64,000 nt of DNA from Modestobacter italicus (GCF_000306785.1 NC_017955.1:2108001-2172000); one strand, 5' to 3'; shown: positions 44,719 through 55,686, numbered from the stretch's first letter. The notes: generated by a model from the letters alone, not told the origin. Translations and numbers: made by a program.

Positions 44719-46127
44719 AGCCGGAACACCTCGCGGGGGCGGACGGCGACGAGGTCGACGAGCGTCTCCACCGCCTCGTCCTCGTCCAGCACGTGCTCGG
44801 CCACCAGCCCGGCGAGGTACCCGGCGTCCAGCCGGCGGGACATGTCGTGCCGGGCCGGGATCGAGCAGAACGCCCGGGTGTCGTCGACGAAGCCCGAGGT
44901 GCGGCGGAAGCCGGCCGTCTCGGTCACCGCGCCGCGGAACCGCCGGACCGCGGCCGGCGCGTCGAGGAACCACCAGGGCGCGCCGACGAACACCGACGGG
45001 TAGAAGCCGGCCAGCGGGGCGATCTCCCGGGAGAACACGCTCTCGTCGAGCGTGAACAGCACCAGGTGCAGTCCGGGGTGGGTGCCGTACCGCTCCAGCA
45101 GCGGCCGGAGCGGGTCGGTGAAGTCCCCGCGCAGCGGGATGTCGTGCCCGGTGTCCGGGCCGGAGGCGTGCAGCGTGGGCCGGTGGTGGTTGCGGCGCAC
45201 CCCGGGGTGCAGGGTCATGACCAGGCCGTCCTCGACCGACATCCGCGCCATCTCCAGCAACATGTGCCGGCGCAGGGCGGTGCACTCGGCGGCCGAGGCG
45301 GTACCGGCCAGCGCCCGGGCGTAGCTGCGCTCGACGACGCCCGGCTCCAGCGGCTCGGTGCCGACGTCGGCGTGGCTGTGGTCGGCCGAGGTGGCGCCGT
45401 GCGCCCGGAAGTGCGCCCGGCGCTGCTCCATGGCGGCGACCCAGCCCCGGTAGCTGCCGGTGTCGCAGCCGGACACCTCCCCGAGCCGGGCGACCAGCGC
45501 CGGCCAGTCCGGGCTGCCCGCCTCCAGGTACCGGTCGGGGCGGAAGGTGGGCAGCACCCTGCCGGGGAACGTGGGGTCCGCGGCCAGGGCAGCGTGCGGC
45601 GCGAGGTCGTCGCACGGGTCGTCGGTGGTGGCGAGCACCTCGATGCCGAAGCGCTCGAACAGTGCCCGTGGCCGGTAGGCGTCCTCGGCGAGTCGGGCGG
45701 CGATCGTGTCGTACACCGCGTCGGCCGTCCGGGCGGACGGGCGCAGCCGGACGTCGAAGACCTCACTGAGTTCGGCCTCCAGCCAGGACCGCGAGGCCGT
45801 GCCGCGGAACGCCGGCCAGTGCTCGCAGAGCAGCCGCCACGCGGCGCGGGACTCCGCTTCGGTCAGGCCGGCGCGCCCCACCCCCAGGTCGGCCAGCGGC
45901 ACCCCGGACGCGTGCAGCAGCCGGGTGAGGTAGTGGTCGGGGGTGATCAGCAGCGCCGTCGGGTCCGGGAACGGCGCGTCGTCGAGGAGGACCCGCGGGT
46001 CGACGTGGCCGTGCGGGGAGAGGACCGGCAGCGCTCGGACGGCGTCGTAGAGCCGACGAGTGACCGCCCGGACCCCCGGGTCGGGCGGCAGCAGCCGGTC
46101 GGGGTGCAGGACGAGCGCTTCTGCCAT
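44715..46127 (-). CDS. uxaC: Glucuronate isomerase
   Basis: A 470-residue uronate isomerase. LSPHGHVDPRVLLDD at about residue 38 has the metal-binding His pair, and RPRALFERFGIEVLATTDDPCDDL, VGTEPLEPG... and HPGVRRNHH are characteristic, as is DETRAFCSIPARHDMSRRLDAGYLAGLV (with Asp). It isomerises D-glucuronate to D-fructuronate. The stop overlaps the reductase GTG (GTGA). A LacI-type operator lies 31 bases before its start. Confidence 0.93.
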   Translation of the reverse strand: MAEALVLHPDRLLPPDPGVRAVTRRLYDAVRALPVLSPHGHVDPRVLLDDAPFPDPTALLITPDHYLTRLLHASGVPLADLGVGRAGLTEAESRAAWRLLCEHWPAFRGTASRSWLEAELSEVFDVRLRPSARTADAVYDTIAARLAEDAYRPRALFERFGIEVLATTDDPCDDLAPHAALAADPTFPGRVLPTFRPDRYLEAGSPDWPALVARLGEVSGCDTGSYRGWVAAMEQRRAHFRAHGATSADHSHADVGTEPLEPGVVERSYARALAGTASAAECTALRRHMLLEMARMSVEDGLVMTLHPGVRRNHHRPTLHASGPDTGHDIPLRGDFTDPLRPLLERYGTHPGLHLVLFTLDESVFSREIAPLAGFYPSVFVGAPWWFLDAPAAVRRFRGAVTETAGFRRTSGFVDDTRAFCSIPARHDMSRRLDAGYLAGLVAEHVLDEDEAVETLVDLVAVRPREVFRL

Positions 46128-46157
46128 GGCCGGATGCTCGATGCGCTGACCCCGGCC

Positions 46158-46173
46158 TGGCAATCGGTTGCCA
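46158..46173. promoter_or_regulatory. LacI-type operator upstream of glucuronate isomerase and LarA homologue
   Basis: TGGCAATCGGTTGCCA is a near-perfect 16-bp palindrome in the divergent region between uxaC (start 46127) and the LarA-like gene (start 46226). A matching site lies before the LacI and beta-glucuronidase genes. Confidence 0.72.
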
Positions 46174-46225
46174 CGAGTTGCCCGGGCCGCTTGTGGGCAC
46201 GCCGACCGCGGTCGAGGGTGGCCGC

Positions 46226-47491
46226 ATGAGCGTGCCCGGGACCGTGGACCACGTCGCCTTCCTCGGCGGACCGGCGGAGCTGCTCGCCGACGACGAGGTC
46301 GCCGCCTTCGTGCGAGACCAGCTCGCGGCGCGGCCGCTGGACGGCCGGAGCGTCTGCCTGGTGATCCCCGACGCCACCCGCAGCTGCCCGCTGCCGCTGC
46401 TGCTCGACGCGGTGCACGGCGCGCTGGCCGGCCGGGTGAGCCGGCTGACCGCGCTCGTCGCCCTGGGCACCCACGCGCCGATGACCGACTCACAGCTGGC
46501 CCGGCACCTGGGCGGCGACCCGGCGGTCCGCTATCCGGGCATGGCCGTGCGGAACCACGAGTGGGCCGACCCGGGCACGTTCGTCTCCCTCGGCGTCCTC
46601 CCGGCCGAGCGGGTGGCCGAGCTGTCCGAGGGCCGGCTCGCGGAGGCCGTCGACGTCCGGCTCAACCGCGCCGTCGTCGAGCACGACGTCGCGCTCGTCG
46701 TGGGCCCGGTCTTCCCGCACGAGGTCGTGGGCTTCTCGGGCGGCAACAAGTACTTCTTCCCCGGGGTCGCCGGCCAGGAGATCATCGACCTCTCGCACTG
46801 GCTGGGGGCGCTCATCACCAGCGCCGGCATCATCGGCACCCGCGGCACCACCCCGGTGCGGGCGCTGATCGACGAGGCGGCCGCGCTGATCCCCGCGGAG
46901 ACCCTCGCGCTGTGCGTCGTGGTGCGCTCGGGCAGCGGGCAGCTGCACGCGGCCGCCCTCGGGGAGCCGCGCGCGGCCTGGGACGCGGCCGCCGCGGTGT
47001 CGGCCGAGGTGCACGTCCGGTACCTGGACGCGCCGGTGCGCCGGGTGCTGGCGGTCATCCCGGCGAAGTACGACGACATGTGGACCGCGGCCAAGGGCTT
47101 CTACAAGCTCGAACCGGTGGTCGCCGACGGCGGCGAGGTGGTGCTCTACGCCCCGCACATCACCCGGATCTCGGCGATGCACCCCGAGATCGAGCAGATC
47201 GGCTACCACTGCCGCGACTGGTTCGTCTCCCGGTGGGAGGACTATCGCCACCTGCACTGGGGCGTGCTCGCGCACTCCACCCACCTGCGCGGCGCGGGCA
47301 CCTACGACCCGGTCCACGGCGAGCGCTGCCGGGTGCGGGTCACCCTGGCCACCAGCATCCCCGAGGACGTCGTCCGCGGTGCGGCGCTGGACTACCTGGA
47401 CCCGGCGTCGGTCGACGTCGAGGCCTGGGCCGCGGACGCGGAGACCGTCGTCGTCCGGGACGCCGGCGAGGTGCTCTTCCGGCTCCGCTGA
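46226..47491 (+). CDS. LarA-family nickel-dependent racemase/epimerase homologue
   Basis: A 421-residue LarA family protein. VIPDATRSCP near residue 50, ALGTHAPMTD near 80, His165 (FPHEVVGF), Lys175 in SGGNKYFFPG (the lysine that binds the nickel-pincer cofactor in LarA) and His191 (IDLSHWLG) are conserved, with spacings from Lys to the two His residues equal to those in lactate racemase (10 and 16). Family members invert the C2 carbon of 2-hydroxy acids. It is divergent from uxaC/uxuB across a LacI operator, so a hexonate such as mannonate is a good candidate substrate. The last 100 bases overlap the convergent LacI gene. Confidence 0.83.
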   Translation: MSVPGTVDHVAFLGGPAELLADDEVAAFVRDQLAARPLDGRSVCLVIPDATRSCPLPLLLDAVHGALAGRVSRLTALVALGTHAPMTDSQLARHLGGDPAVRYPGMAVRNHEWADPGTFVSLGVLPAERVAELSEGRLAEAVDVRLNRAVVEHDVALVVGPVFPHEVVGFSGGNKYFFPGVAGQEIIDLSHWLGALITSAGIIGTRGTTPVRALIDEAAALIPAETLALCVVVRSGSGQLHAAALGEPRAAWDAAAAVSAEVHVRYLDAPVRRVLAVIPAKYDDMWTAAKGFYKLEPVVADGGEVVLYAPHITRISAMHPEIEQIGYHCRDWFVSRWEDYRHLHWGVLAHSTHLRGAGTYDPVHGERCRVRVTLATSIPEDVVRGAALDYLDPASVDVEAWAADAETVVVRDAGEVLFRLR

Positions 47492-48480
47492 GCCGTCGAG
47501 CCGCGCACCACCAGCCGGACCGGCAGCACCACCGGCGCGCCGGTCGACCCCGGCGCCCCCTGCACCATGGCCAGCAGTGCCCGGGTCGCCGCAGCGCCGC
47601 CGGCCTGCAGCGGCGCGGCCACCGTGGTGAGCCCCGGCGTGACCAGCTCGGCGGCCCCGACGTTGTCGAAGCCGACCACGCTGACGTCGGCCGGCACCCG
47701 GACCCCGCGGCCGCGCAGCCCGCGGACGACGCCGATGGCCAGCTGGTCGTTGTAGGCCACGACGGCCGACGTCGGCTGCGCCAGGAGCTCCGCGGCCGCG
47801 CGGACCCCACCGGCGACGTCGGGGGAGGAGGGGCCCGTCCGGCGCAGCCGCAGCTGCAGCTCCTCGGCCGCCTCCAGCAGCGCACGCCAGCGCACGCCGT
47901 CGGCCCAGGACGCCGCCGGGCCGGCGACGTAGGTGAGCGCGGAGTGGCCGAGACCGGCGAGGTGCGCGGCGACCTCGCGGGCACCGCGGGCGTTGTCCGG
48001 GACGACGCTGGGCACGTCGACCACCGCCCGGCCCAGCACCACCACCGGCTTCTGCTTGGCGATCACCCGGATCGCGGCGTCGGACATCCGTGAGCCGGCC
48101 AGCACGATGCCGTCGACAGAGGGCAGCGCCCGCTCCAGTGCCGCCCGCTCCGTCCGGTCGGACTCCTGCGAGTCGGCGAGCAGCACCGTGTACCCGGCCT
48201 GGGTCGCCACCGACTGGACGCCGCGGACCATCTCGCCGTAGACCGGGTTGCCGATGTCGGACACCAGCACCGCGAGCATGTGCGTGCGGGCGGTCGACAG
48301 CGCGCGGGCCAGCGGGTTGGTGCGGTAGCCCAGGGTGTCGGCGACCTGGCGCACCCGCTCGGCGGTGGCCGCGTTCACCCGGCCGGGCCGGGAGAACGTA
48401 CGGGACACCGTCGACGCCGCCACCCCGGCCGCCCGCGCGACGTCGTAGATGGTGACGTCGCGTGCCCGTTCGCCGTCCAC
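47392..48480 (-). CDS. LacI family transcriptional regulator
   Basis: A 362-residue repressor. The helix-turn-helix VTIYDVARAAGVAASTVSRTFS and hinge NPLARALSTART are standard, with effector domain LAVLVSDIGNPVYGEMVRG, VVAYNDQLAIGVVRGL and VSVVGFDNV. A GTG at 48480 is used; a TTG at 48507 is also in frame. The conserved domain ends at LVVRGSTA; the frame continues for about 32 Ser/Thr-rich residues encoded opposite the LarA gene, longer than usual. It probably binds the TGGCAA-NCGG-TTGCC operators at 46158 and 48512 and responds to a uronate or hexonate. Confidence 0.85.
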   Translation of the reverse strand: MDGERARDVTIYDVARAAGVAASTVSRTFSRPGRVNAATAERVRQVADTLGYRTNPLARALSTARTHMLAVLVSDIGNPVYGEMVRGVQSVATQAGYTVLLADSQESDRTERAALERALPSVDGIVLAGSRMSDAAIRVIAKQKPVVVLGRAVVDVPSVVPDNARGAREVAAHLAGLGHSALTYVAGPAASWADGVRWRALLEAAEELQLRLRRTGPSSPDVAGGVRAAAELLAQPTSAVVAYNDQLAIGVVRGLRGRGVRVPADVSVVGFDNVGAAELVTPGLTTVAAPLQAGGAAATRALLAMVQGAPGSTGAPVVLPVRLVVRGSTAQRSRKSTSPASRTTTVSASAAQASTSTDAGSR

Positions 48481-48511
48481 GGCCGCAGTGTGCCCGCCCC
48501 GCGGCAAGTGA

Positions 48512-48527
48512 TGGCAACCGGTTGTCC
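48512..48527. promoter_or_regulatory. LacI-type operator upstream of LacI and beta-glucuronidase
   Basis: TGGCAACCGGTTGTCC matches the site at 46158-46173 at 13 of 16 positions, with a central CNGGTTG core. It lies 31 bases from the LacI start and 30 bases before the beta-glucuronidase ATG. Confidence 0.72.
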
Positions 48528-48557
48528 CGCCCGCCCCGCCTGTGCCCTACTGCCTGC

Positions 48558-50351
48558 ATGCTGCGCCCCCAGGACGGTCCGACCCGTGAGACCAAGCGCC
48601 TCGACGGGCTGTGGGCCTTCCGGCTCGACGCCGCCGGGGAGGGCCGGGGTGCCGGCTGGTGGCGGAGCCGCCTCGCCGACGCCCGCGAGGTGCCGGTGCC
48701 GGCCAGCTACGACGACGTGTTCGCCGACGCCGAGGCGCGCGACCACGTGGGCGACGCCTGGTACCAGACCACCGTGCGGGTGCCCCGCGGCTGGGCCGGG
48801 CAGCGCGTCGTCCTCCGCTTCGACGCGGCGACGCACCGGGCGGTCGTCTGGGTGGGCGACGTGGAGGTCGCCCGGCACGAGGGCGGCTACACCCCCTTCG
48901 AGGCCGACGTCACCGCGCACGCCCGGCCGGGGGAGGCCGTCCGGGTGACCGTGGTGGTCGACAACCGGCTGAGCTGGGACTCCGTGCCGCCGGGCGTCGT
49001 CGAGGACGGGAAGCAGGTGTACTTCCACGACTTCTACAACTACGCCGGCCTGCACCGCTCGGTCTGGCTGTCCAGCACCCCGCACGCCCACCTGGACGAC
49101 GTCACGGTGGTCACCGGCCTGACCGGGACGACCGGCACCGTCGAGTACCGGACCGGCGCGGGAGGCGCCGAGGGGCTGGGCACCCGCGCGGTGCTGCGCG
49201 ACGACGACGGCACCGAGGTGGCCCGTGCCGAGGGCGCGACGGGCGTGCTCACCGTCGCCGACGTGCACCCCTGGCGGCCGGGCGAGGGGCACCTGTACGA
49301 GCTGGAGCTGGCGCTCACCGACGGCCCGGACGTCGTCGACAGCTACCGGCTGCCGGTCGGGGTGCGCACCGTGGAGGTGCGGGGCACGCAGTTCCTGATC
49401 AACGGCGAGCCGTTCTCCTTCACCGGGTTCGGCAAGCACGAGGACCTGCCGGTCCGCGGGAAGGGCCACGACGACGTCTTCCTGGTGCACGACGCCGCGC
49501 TGATGGCGTGGACCGGGGCCAACTCCTTCCGCACCGCGCACTACCCCCACGCCGAGGAGGTGCTCGACCACGCCGACCGGCACGGCATCGTGGTGATCAG
49601 CGAGACCGCGGCGGTCGGGCAGAACCTGGGGCTGGCCGCGGTCGCGCTCGGCCGGCCGGCGCAGCCCACGTTCTCCGCCGCCACGATCGGGGAGGCCGGT
49701 CAGGCGACCCACGCCCGGGCCCTCCGCGAGCTGGTCGAGCGGGACCGCAACCACCCCAGCGTCGTGCTGTGGAGCATCGCCAACGAGCCGGAGTCCGACA
49801 CCGACGAGGCCTGCGCCCACTTCGAGCCGCTGTTCGCCCTCGCCCGGGAGCTGGACCCCAGCCGGCCGGTCGGGTTCGCCAACATGATGTTCTCGCCGCA
49901 CGGCAGGGACCGGCTGCACGCCTACGCCGACGTGGTCATGCTCAACCGCTACTACGGCTGGTACCGGCACACCGGTGACCTGGCCGCCGCCGAGGCCGCG
50001 CTGCAGGCCGAGCTGGAGGCCTGGGCGACCGAGGGCAAGCCGATCATCGTGACCGAGTACGGCGCCGACGCGGTCGCCGGCCTGCACCAGGTGGTGCCGA
50101 TGCCGTGGAGCGAGGAGTACCAGGTCGAGCTGCTGGAGATGGCCCACCGGGTCTTCGACCGCATCGACGCGGTCGTGGGTGAGCACGTGTGGGCCTTCGC
50201 CGACTTCGCCACCGGTCCGGGGACCGGGCGGGTCGACGGCAACCGCAAGGGGGTCTTCACCCGCGACCGGCGACCCAAGGCGGCGGCGCAGCTGCTCCGC
50301 CGCCGGTGGCGCGGCGAGGACCCACCCGGGCGGCCTACGGTGCCGGGATGA
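48558..50351 (+). CDS. uidA: Beta-glucuronidase (GH2)
   Basis: A 597-residue GH2 enzyme with the beta-glucuronidase pattern throughout: FDAATHRAVVWVG, GFGKHEDLPVRGKG (about 290-303), FRTAHYPHAEE, acid/base Glu410 in SIANEPES, nucleophile Glu500 in VTEYGAD, and the N-R-K motif (Asn562, Lys564) in GNRKGVFTRDRRPK that contacts the glucuronate carboxylate. No signal peptide, so it acts on imported glucuronides. It feeds UxaC with glucuronate and is under the same LacI-type operator. ATG 48558 is the natural start; the stop overlaps DUF1349 by ATGA. Confidence 0.92.
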   Translation: MLRPQDGPTRETKRLDGLWAFRLDAAGEGRGAGWWRSRLADAREVPVPASYDDVFADAEARDHVGDAWYQTTVRVPRGWAGQRVVLRFDAATHRAVVWVGDVEVARHEGGYTPFEADVTAHARPGEAVRVTVVVDNRLSWDSVPPGVVEDGKQVYFHDFYNYAGLHRSVWLSSTPHAHLDDVTVVTGLTGTTGTVEYRTGAGGAEGLGTRAVLRDDDGTEVARAEGATGVLTVADVHPWRPGEGHLYELELALTDGPDVVDSYRLPVGVRTVEVRGTQFLINGEPFSFTGFGKHEDLPVRGKGHDDVFLVHDAALMAWTGANSFRTAHYPHAEEVLDHADRHGIVVISETAAVGQNLGLAAVALGRPAQPTFSAATIGEAGQATHARALRELVERDRNHPSVVLWSIANEPESDTDEACAHFEPLFALARELDPSRPVGFANMMFSPHGRDRLHAYADVVMLNRYYGWYRHTGDLAAAEAALQAELEAWATEGKPIIVTEYGADAVAGLHQVVPMPWSEEYQVELLEMAHRVFDRIDAVVGEHVWAFADFATGPGTGRVDGNRKGVFTRDRRPKAAAQLLRRRWRGEDPPGRPTVPG

Positions 50352-50929
50352 CCGACACGGTGGTGCAGCCCTGGTCCGCCGGCAGCTGGACGACGCCGCC
50401 GGCGGAGGCCGTCGAGGACGGGCCCGACCTGCTGGTCACCGCCGTCGAGGGCAGCGACGCCTGGCGGCACACCAGCTACGGCTTCGTGCACGACGACGCG
50501 CACGCGCTGCTCGCCCCGCTCGACGCCGCGGTCGAGGTCACCTTCGACGCGGGCTTCGACCAGCAGTTCGACCAGGCCGGGCTGATGCTGCGGGTCGACG
50601 CGGAGACCTGGCTGAAGTGCGGCGTCGAGTTCTCCGACGGGATCCCGCAGCTGGGCGCCGTGGTCACCCTGGGCCGGTCGGACTGGTCGGTGGCACCGGT
50701 GCCGGACTGGGCCGGCCGGCGGGTCACCGTGCGGGCCAGCCGGGACGGCGACGCGGTCACCGTGCGGGCCCGGGTCGACGACGAGCCGTCCCGCCTGGTC
50801 CGGCTCGCGCCGTTCCCGCCGGGGGCGACCGTGCTCGCCGGGCCGTACTGCGCCGCGCCCACCCGGTCCGGTCTCACCGTCCGGTTCACCCGCTGGGCGA
50901 CCGGCCCGGCGGACACCGCACTGCACTGA
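50348..50929 (+). CDS. DUF1349 domain-containing protein
   Basis: A 193-residue protein with a single concanavalin-like DUF1349 domain. Key segments are SDAWRHTSYGFVHDDAHALL, FDQQFDQAGLMLRVDAETWLKCGVEFSDG, and the C-terminal GPYCAAPTRSGLTVRF strand. The family is found beside sugar-degrading enzymes and probably binds carbohydrate, but no activity is established. The ATG overlaps the beta-glucuronidase stop, so it is likely co-expressed. Confidence 0.88.
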   Translation: MTDTVVQPWSAGSWTTPPAEAVEDGPDLLVTAVEGSDAWRHTSYGFVHDDAHALLAPLDAAVEVTFDAGFDQQFDQAGLMLRVDAETWLKCGVEFSDGIPQLGAVVTLGRSDWSVAPVPDWAGRRVTVRASRDGDAVTVRARVDDEPSRLVRLAPFPPGATVLAGPYCAAPTRSGLTVRFTRWATGPADTALH

Positions 50930-50996
50930 CCGGTCCGCCTCCCGCTGGATGGCAGGCCCCCGGACGGCGCCGGAGGCCGGTCGGCAGGATCGGGGG

Positions 50997-53225
50997 GTGA
51001 CCGCGACCACCCCGTCCGACCCGACCGCGCTGCCCCTCGAGCAGAAGGTGCGGCTGCTCTCCGGCCAGGACTTCTGGTCGACCCCCGCGGTGGCCGAGGC
51101 CGGGCTGTCGTCGGTCGTGCTCACCGACGGGCCGCACGGCGTCCGCCGCCAGCAGGGCGAGTTCGACCAGATCGGGCTGCTGGAGAGCGTCCCGGCCACC
51201 TGCTTCCCGCCCGCGGTCGCCGTCGGCTCCAGCTGGGACCCCGAGGTGGCCGAGCGGATCGGCGCCGCGGTCGGCGTCGAGGCCCGGGCGATCGGCGTCC
51301 CCGTCGTCCTGGGCCCCGGGGTGAACATCAAGCGGTCGCCGCTGTGCGGCCGGAACTTCGAGTACTACTCCGAGGACCCGCTGCTGGCCGGGGTGCTCGG
51401 CGCCGCCCACGTGCGCGGCCAGCAGGGCGAGGGCGTCGGCGCGTCGGTGAAGCACTTCGCGGCCAACAACCAGGAGACCCAGCGCATGCAGGTCAGCGCG
51501 GACGTCGACGAGCGGACGCTGCGGGAGGTCTACCTGCCCGCCTTCGAACGGGTGGTCACCGAGTCGCGGCCGGCCACGGTCATGTGCGCCTACAACAAGG
51601 TCAACGGCGTCTACGCCTCGCAGCACCGGTGGCTGCTGACCGAGGTGCTCCGCGAGGAGTGGGGCTTCCGCGGCGCGGTCGTCTCCGACTGGGGCGCGGT
51701 CGACGACCGGGTGGCCGCGCTCGAGGCGGGGCTGGACCTGCAGATGCCCGGTGACTCCGGCGCCGGCAACGCCCTGGTCGTCGAGGCGGTCCGGGCCGGG
51801 GTGCTCGACGAGGCGGTCGTCGACCGCAGCGTCCGCCGGGTGGCCGCCCTCGCCGGGCTCGTCGCCGAGCCGACCGCGGGCTTCGACGTCGAGGCCCACC
51901 ACGCGCTGGCGCGGGAGCTCGCCGCCGGCTGCGCCGTGCTGCTCAAGAACGACGGCGGCACCCTGCCGCTGACCGCCGGCACCCGGATCACGGTGGTGGG
52001 CGAGTTCGCTCGCACCCCGCGCTTCCAGGGCGGCGGCAGCTCGCACGTCAACGCCACCCGGGTCGACGACGCGCTCACCGCCCTGCAGGGCGCCGTGGAG
52101 GTGACCTTCGCGCCGGGCTTCACCCTCGACGGCTCCGGGGACGCGGCGGCGCTGCGCGAGGAGGCGGTCGCCGCCGCCCGCGGTGCCGAGGTCACCGTGG
52201 TGTTCGCCGGGCTGGCCGAGGCCGACGAGTCCGAGGGCTTCGACCGCACGACGCTGGACCTGCCCGCCGGCCAGGTCGACCTCATCCGCGCGGTGGCCGC
52301 GGTCAGCCTGCGCACCGTCGTCGTCCTCTCCTCCGGCAGCGTCGTCTCGCTGGAGGGCTGGCACGACGACGTCGACGCCGTGCTGGCCGGCTTCCTGCTC
52401 GGCCAGGCCGGCGGCGGCGCGCTCGCCGACCTGCTCACCGGCGCGGTCGACCCGTCGGGCCGGCTGGCCGAGACCATCCCGCTCCGGCTGCAGGACACCC
52501 CCAGCTACCTGACCTTCCCCGGCGAGCAGGGGCACGCCCGCTACGGCGAGGGCGTGATGGTGGGCTACCGGCACTACGAGACCGCCGAGCAGCCGGTGCG
52601 GTACCCGTTCGGGCACGGGCTGAGCTACACCTCGTTCGCGACCACCGACCTGCAGGTCCGCACCCGCGGCGCCGACGGCGCGACGGCCACCGTGACGGTG
52701 ACCAACACCGGGGAGCGCGCCGGCCGGCACGTCGTCCAGGTCTACGTCGCCACCGCCGCCGGCCCGGTCCGCCGCCCGGCCCGGGAGCTGCGGGCGTTCA
52801 CCAAGGTGTCGCTGGCGGCCGGGGAGTCGGCCACGGTGGCGTTCGAGCTGGACCGGCGGGCCTTCGCCTACTGGGACGTCCGCGAGCACGACTGGGTCGT
52901 CGCGCCGGGGGAGTACTCGGTGCAGATCGGTGCCAGCGCCGCCGACGTCCTGGACCAGCGCACGGTGACGCTGGCCGGTGACGACCTCGTGCCGGAGCTG
53001 ACCCTGCAGTCCTCGGTCGCCGAGTGGTTCGCGCACCCGGTGGCCGGCCCGCAGCTGCTGGCGGGCTTCGTGGCGGCCATGCCCGACGGGGCCGCCGAGA
53101 TGCACGAGGGCATGCTGCAGATGATCGGGTCGATGCCGATGCGCCGGTTCGCCGCCGACTTCGGGTCGGCTGTCCCCGCCGCCGAGCTCGACCGGCTGAT
53201 GGCGGCGGCGCGGGCCGCCCGGTGA
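50997..53225 (+). CDS. GH3 family beta-glucosidase
   Basis: A 742-residue GH3 enzyme. The (beta/alpha)8 domain holds LTDGPHGVR, KRSPLCGRNFEYYSEDP and KHFAANNQE, with the nucleophile Asp231 in VVSDWGAVDD. The alpha/beta sandwich includes the GGGSSHVN loop, and YPFGHGLSYT precedes a fibronectin III-like C-terminal domain. No signal peptide. The GTG at 50997 follows a G-run; it is coupled to a GDSL esterase at the 3' end. It removes beta-linked glucose from imported glycosides. Confidence 0.9.
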   Translation: MTATTPSDPTALPLEQKVRLLSGQDFWSTPAVAEAGLSSVVLTDGPHGVRRQQGEFDQIGLLESVPATCFPPAVAVGSSWDPEVAERIGAAVGVEARAIGVPVVLGPGVNIKRSPLCGRNFEYYSEDPLLAGVLGAAHVRGQQGEGVGASVKHFAANNQETQRMQVSADVDERTLREVYLPAFERVVTESRPATVMCAYNKVNGVYASQHRWLLTEVLREEWGFRGAVVSDWGAVDDRVAALEAGLDLQMPGDSGAGNALVVEAVRAGVLDEAVVDRSVRRVAALAGLVAEPTAGFDVEAHHALARELAAGCAVLLKNDGGTLPLTAGTRITVVGEFARTPRFQGGGSSHVNATRVDDALTALQGAVEVTFAPGFTLDGSGDAAALREEAVAAARGAEVTVVFAGLAEADESEGFDRTTLDLPAGQVDLIRAVAAVSLRTVVVLSSGSVVSLEGWHDDVDAVLAGFLLGQAGGGALADLLTGAVDPSGRLAETIPLRLQDTPSYLTFPGEQGHARYGEGVMVGYRHYETAEQPVRYPFGHGLSYTSFATTDLQVRTRGADGATATVTVTNTGERAGRHVVQVYVATAAGPVRRPARELRAFTKVSLAAGESATVAFELDRRAFAYWDVREHDWVVAPGEYSVQIGASAADVLDQRTVTLAGDDLVPELTLQSSVAEWFAHPVAGPQLLAGFVAAMPDGAAEMHEGMLQMIGSMPMRRFAADFGSAVPAAELDRLMAAARAAR

Positions 53226-53998
53226 CCCGCTACGTCGCCCTGGGCAGCTCGTTCGCTGCCGGCCCCGGGGTCGAGCCGATCGTGCACGCCGGCTGCGGCC
53301 GGTCGGGTCGGAACTACCCGGCCCTCGTCGCCGAGCGGCTGGGGTACGACCTGGTCGACGTCACCTCCGGGGGCGCGGCCGTCGCCGACGTGCTGGACCG
53401 GCCGCAGGCGCTGCTGACCGGCCGGACCGTGCCGCCCCAGCTGCAGGCGCTCGGGCCGGACGCCGACCTGGTCACGCTGACCGTCGGCGGCAACGACGTC
53501 GAGTACCTGCTCACCCTGCTGCGCTGCTCCTACCGCGCCGACCCGGCCGGTGCGCCGGAGGCGGCCGGGGCGTTCTTCGCGACACCGATCGACCCGTCGG
53601 CCGTCGACGCGGCGCTGGCCGCGCTGCCCGCCCGGCTGGCCGGGCTGGTGGACGCCGTCCGGCAGCGGGCCCCGCAGGCCCGGGTCGTGCTGGTCGACTA
53701 CCTGACCGTGGTGCCCGGGCAGGCCACCCCGGCGTTCCCGATGAGCGAGGAGCACCGGGTGCTCTGCGCCGGGATCGGCCGGCGGCTGGAGGAGGCGACC
53801 GCGGCCGCGGCCCGGGACACCGGGGCCGAGCTGGTGGCCGCCTCCGCGCTCTCCCGGGACCACGCCGTCGGCTCCGCCGACCCGTGGGCCACCGGCTGGG
53901 AGTTCGGCGACCTGCTGGCCGGCGGCGTGGCGCCGTACCACCCCAACGCCGCCGGCATGCGCGCCGTCGCCGACGCCCTCGTCGCCCACCTCGGCTGA
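53222..53998 (+). CDS. SGNH/GDSL hydrolase family esterase
   Basis: A 258-residue GDSL-like esterase. Block I is ALGSSFAAGPG with the nucleophile Ser, block III TVGGNDVEY with the oxyanion Gly/Asn, and block V PYHPNAAGMRAVADALVAH with the catalytic His. No signal peptide is visible. The GTG overlaps the GH3 stop by GTGA. It is likely to cleave acyl esters on imported substrates; it is the last gene of the catabolic island before a convergent exporter gene. Confidence 0.87.
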   Translation: MTRYVALGSSFAAGPGVEPIVHAGCGRSGRNYPALVAERLGYDLVDVTSGGAAVADVLDRPQALLTGRTVPPQLQALGPDADLVTLTVGGNDVEYLLTLLRCSYRADPAGAPEAAGAFFATPIDPSAVDAALAALPARLAGLVDAVRQRAPQARVVLVDYLTVVPGQATPAFPMSEEHRVLCAGIGRRLEEATAAAARDTGAELVAASALSRDHAVGSADPWATGWEFGDLLAGGVAPYHPNAAGMRAVADALVAHLG

Positions 53999-54000
53999 GG

Positions 54001-55686
<1,686 letters not shown>

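Noticed and set aside
43480-45615. One long frame covering uxuB and part of uxaC
   Set aside because: The conserved reductase protein occupies only part of this frame, and the upstream part is out of frame with uxaC; it is a chance extension.
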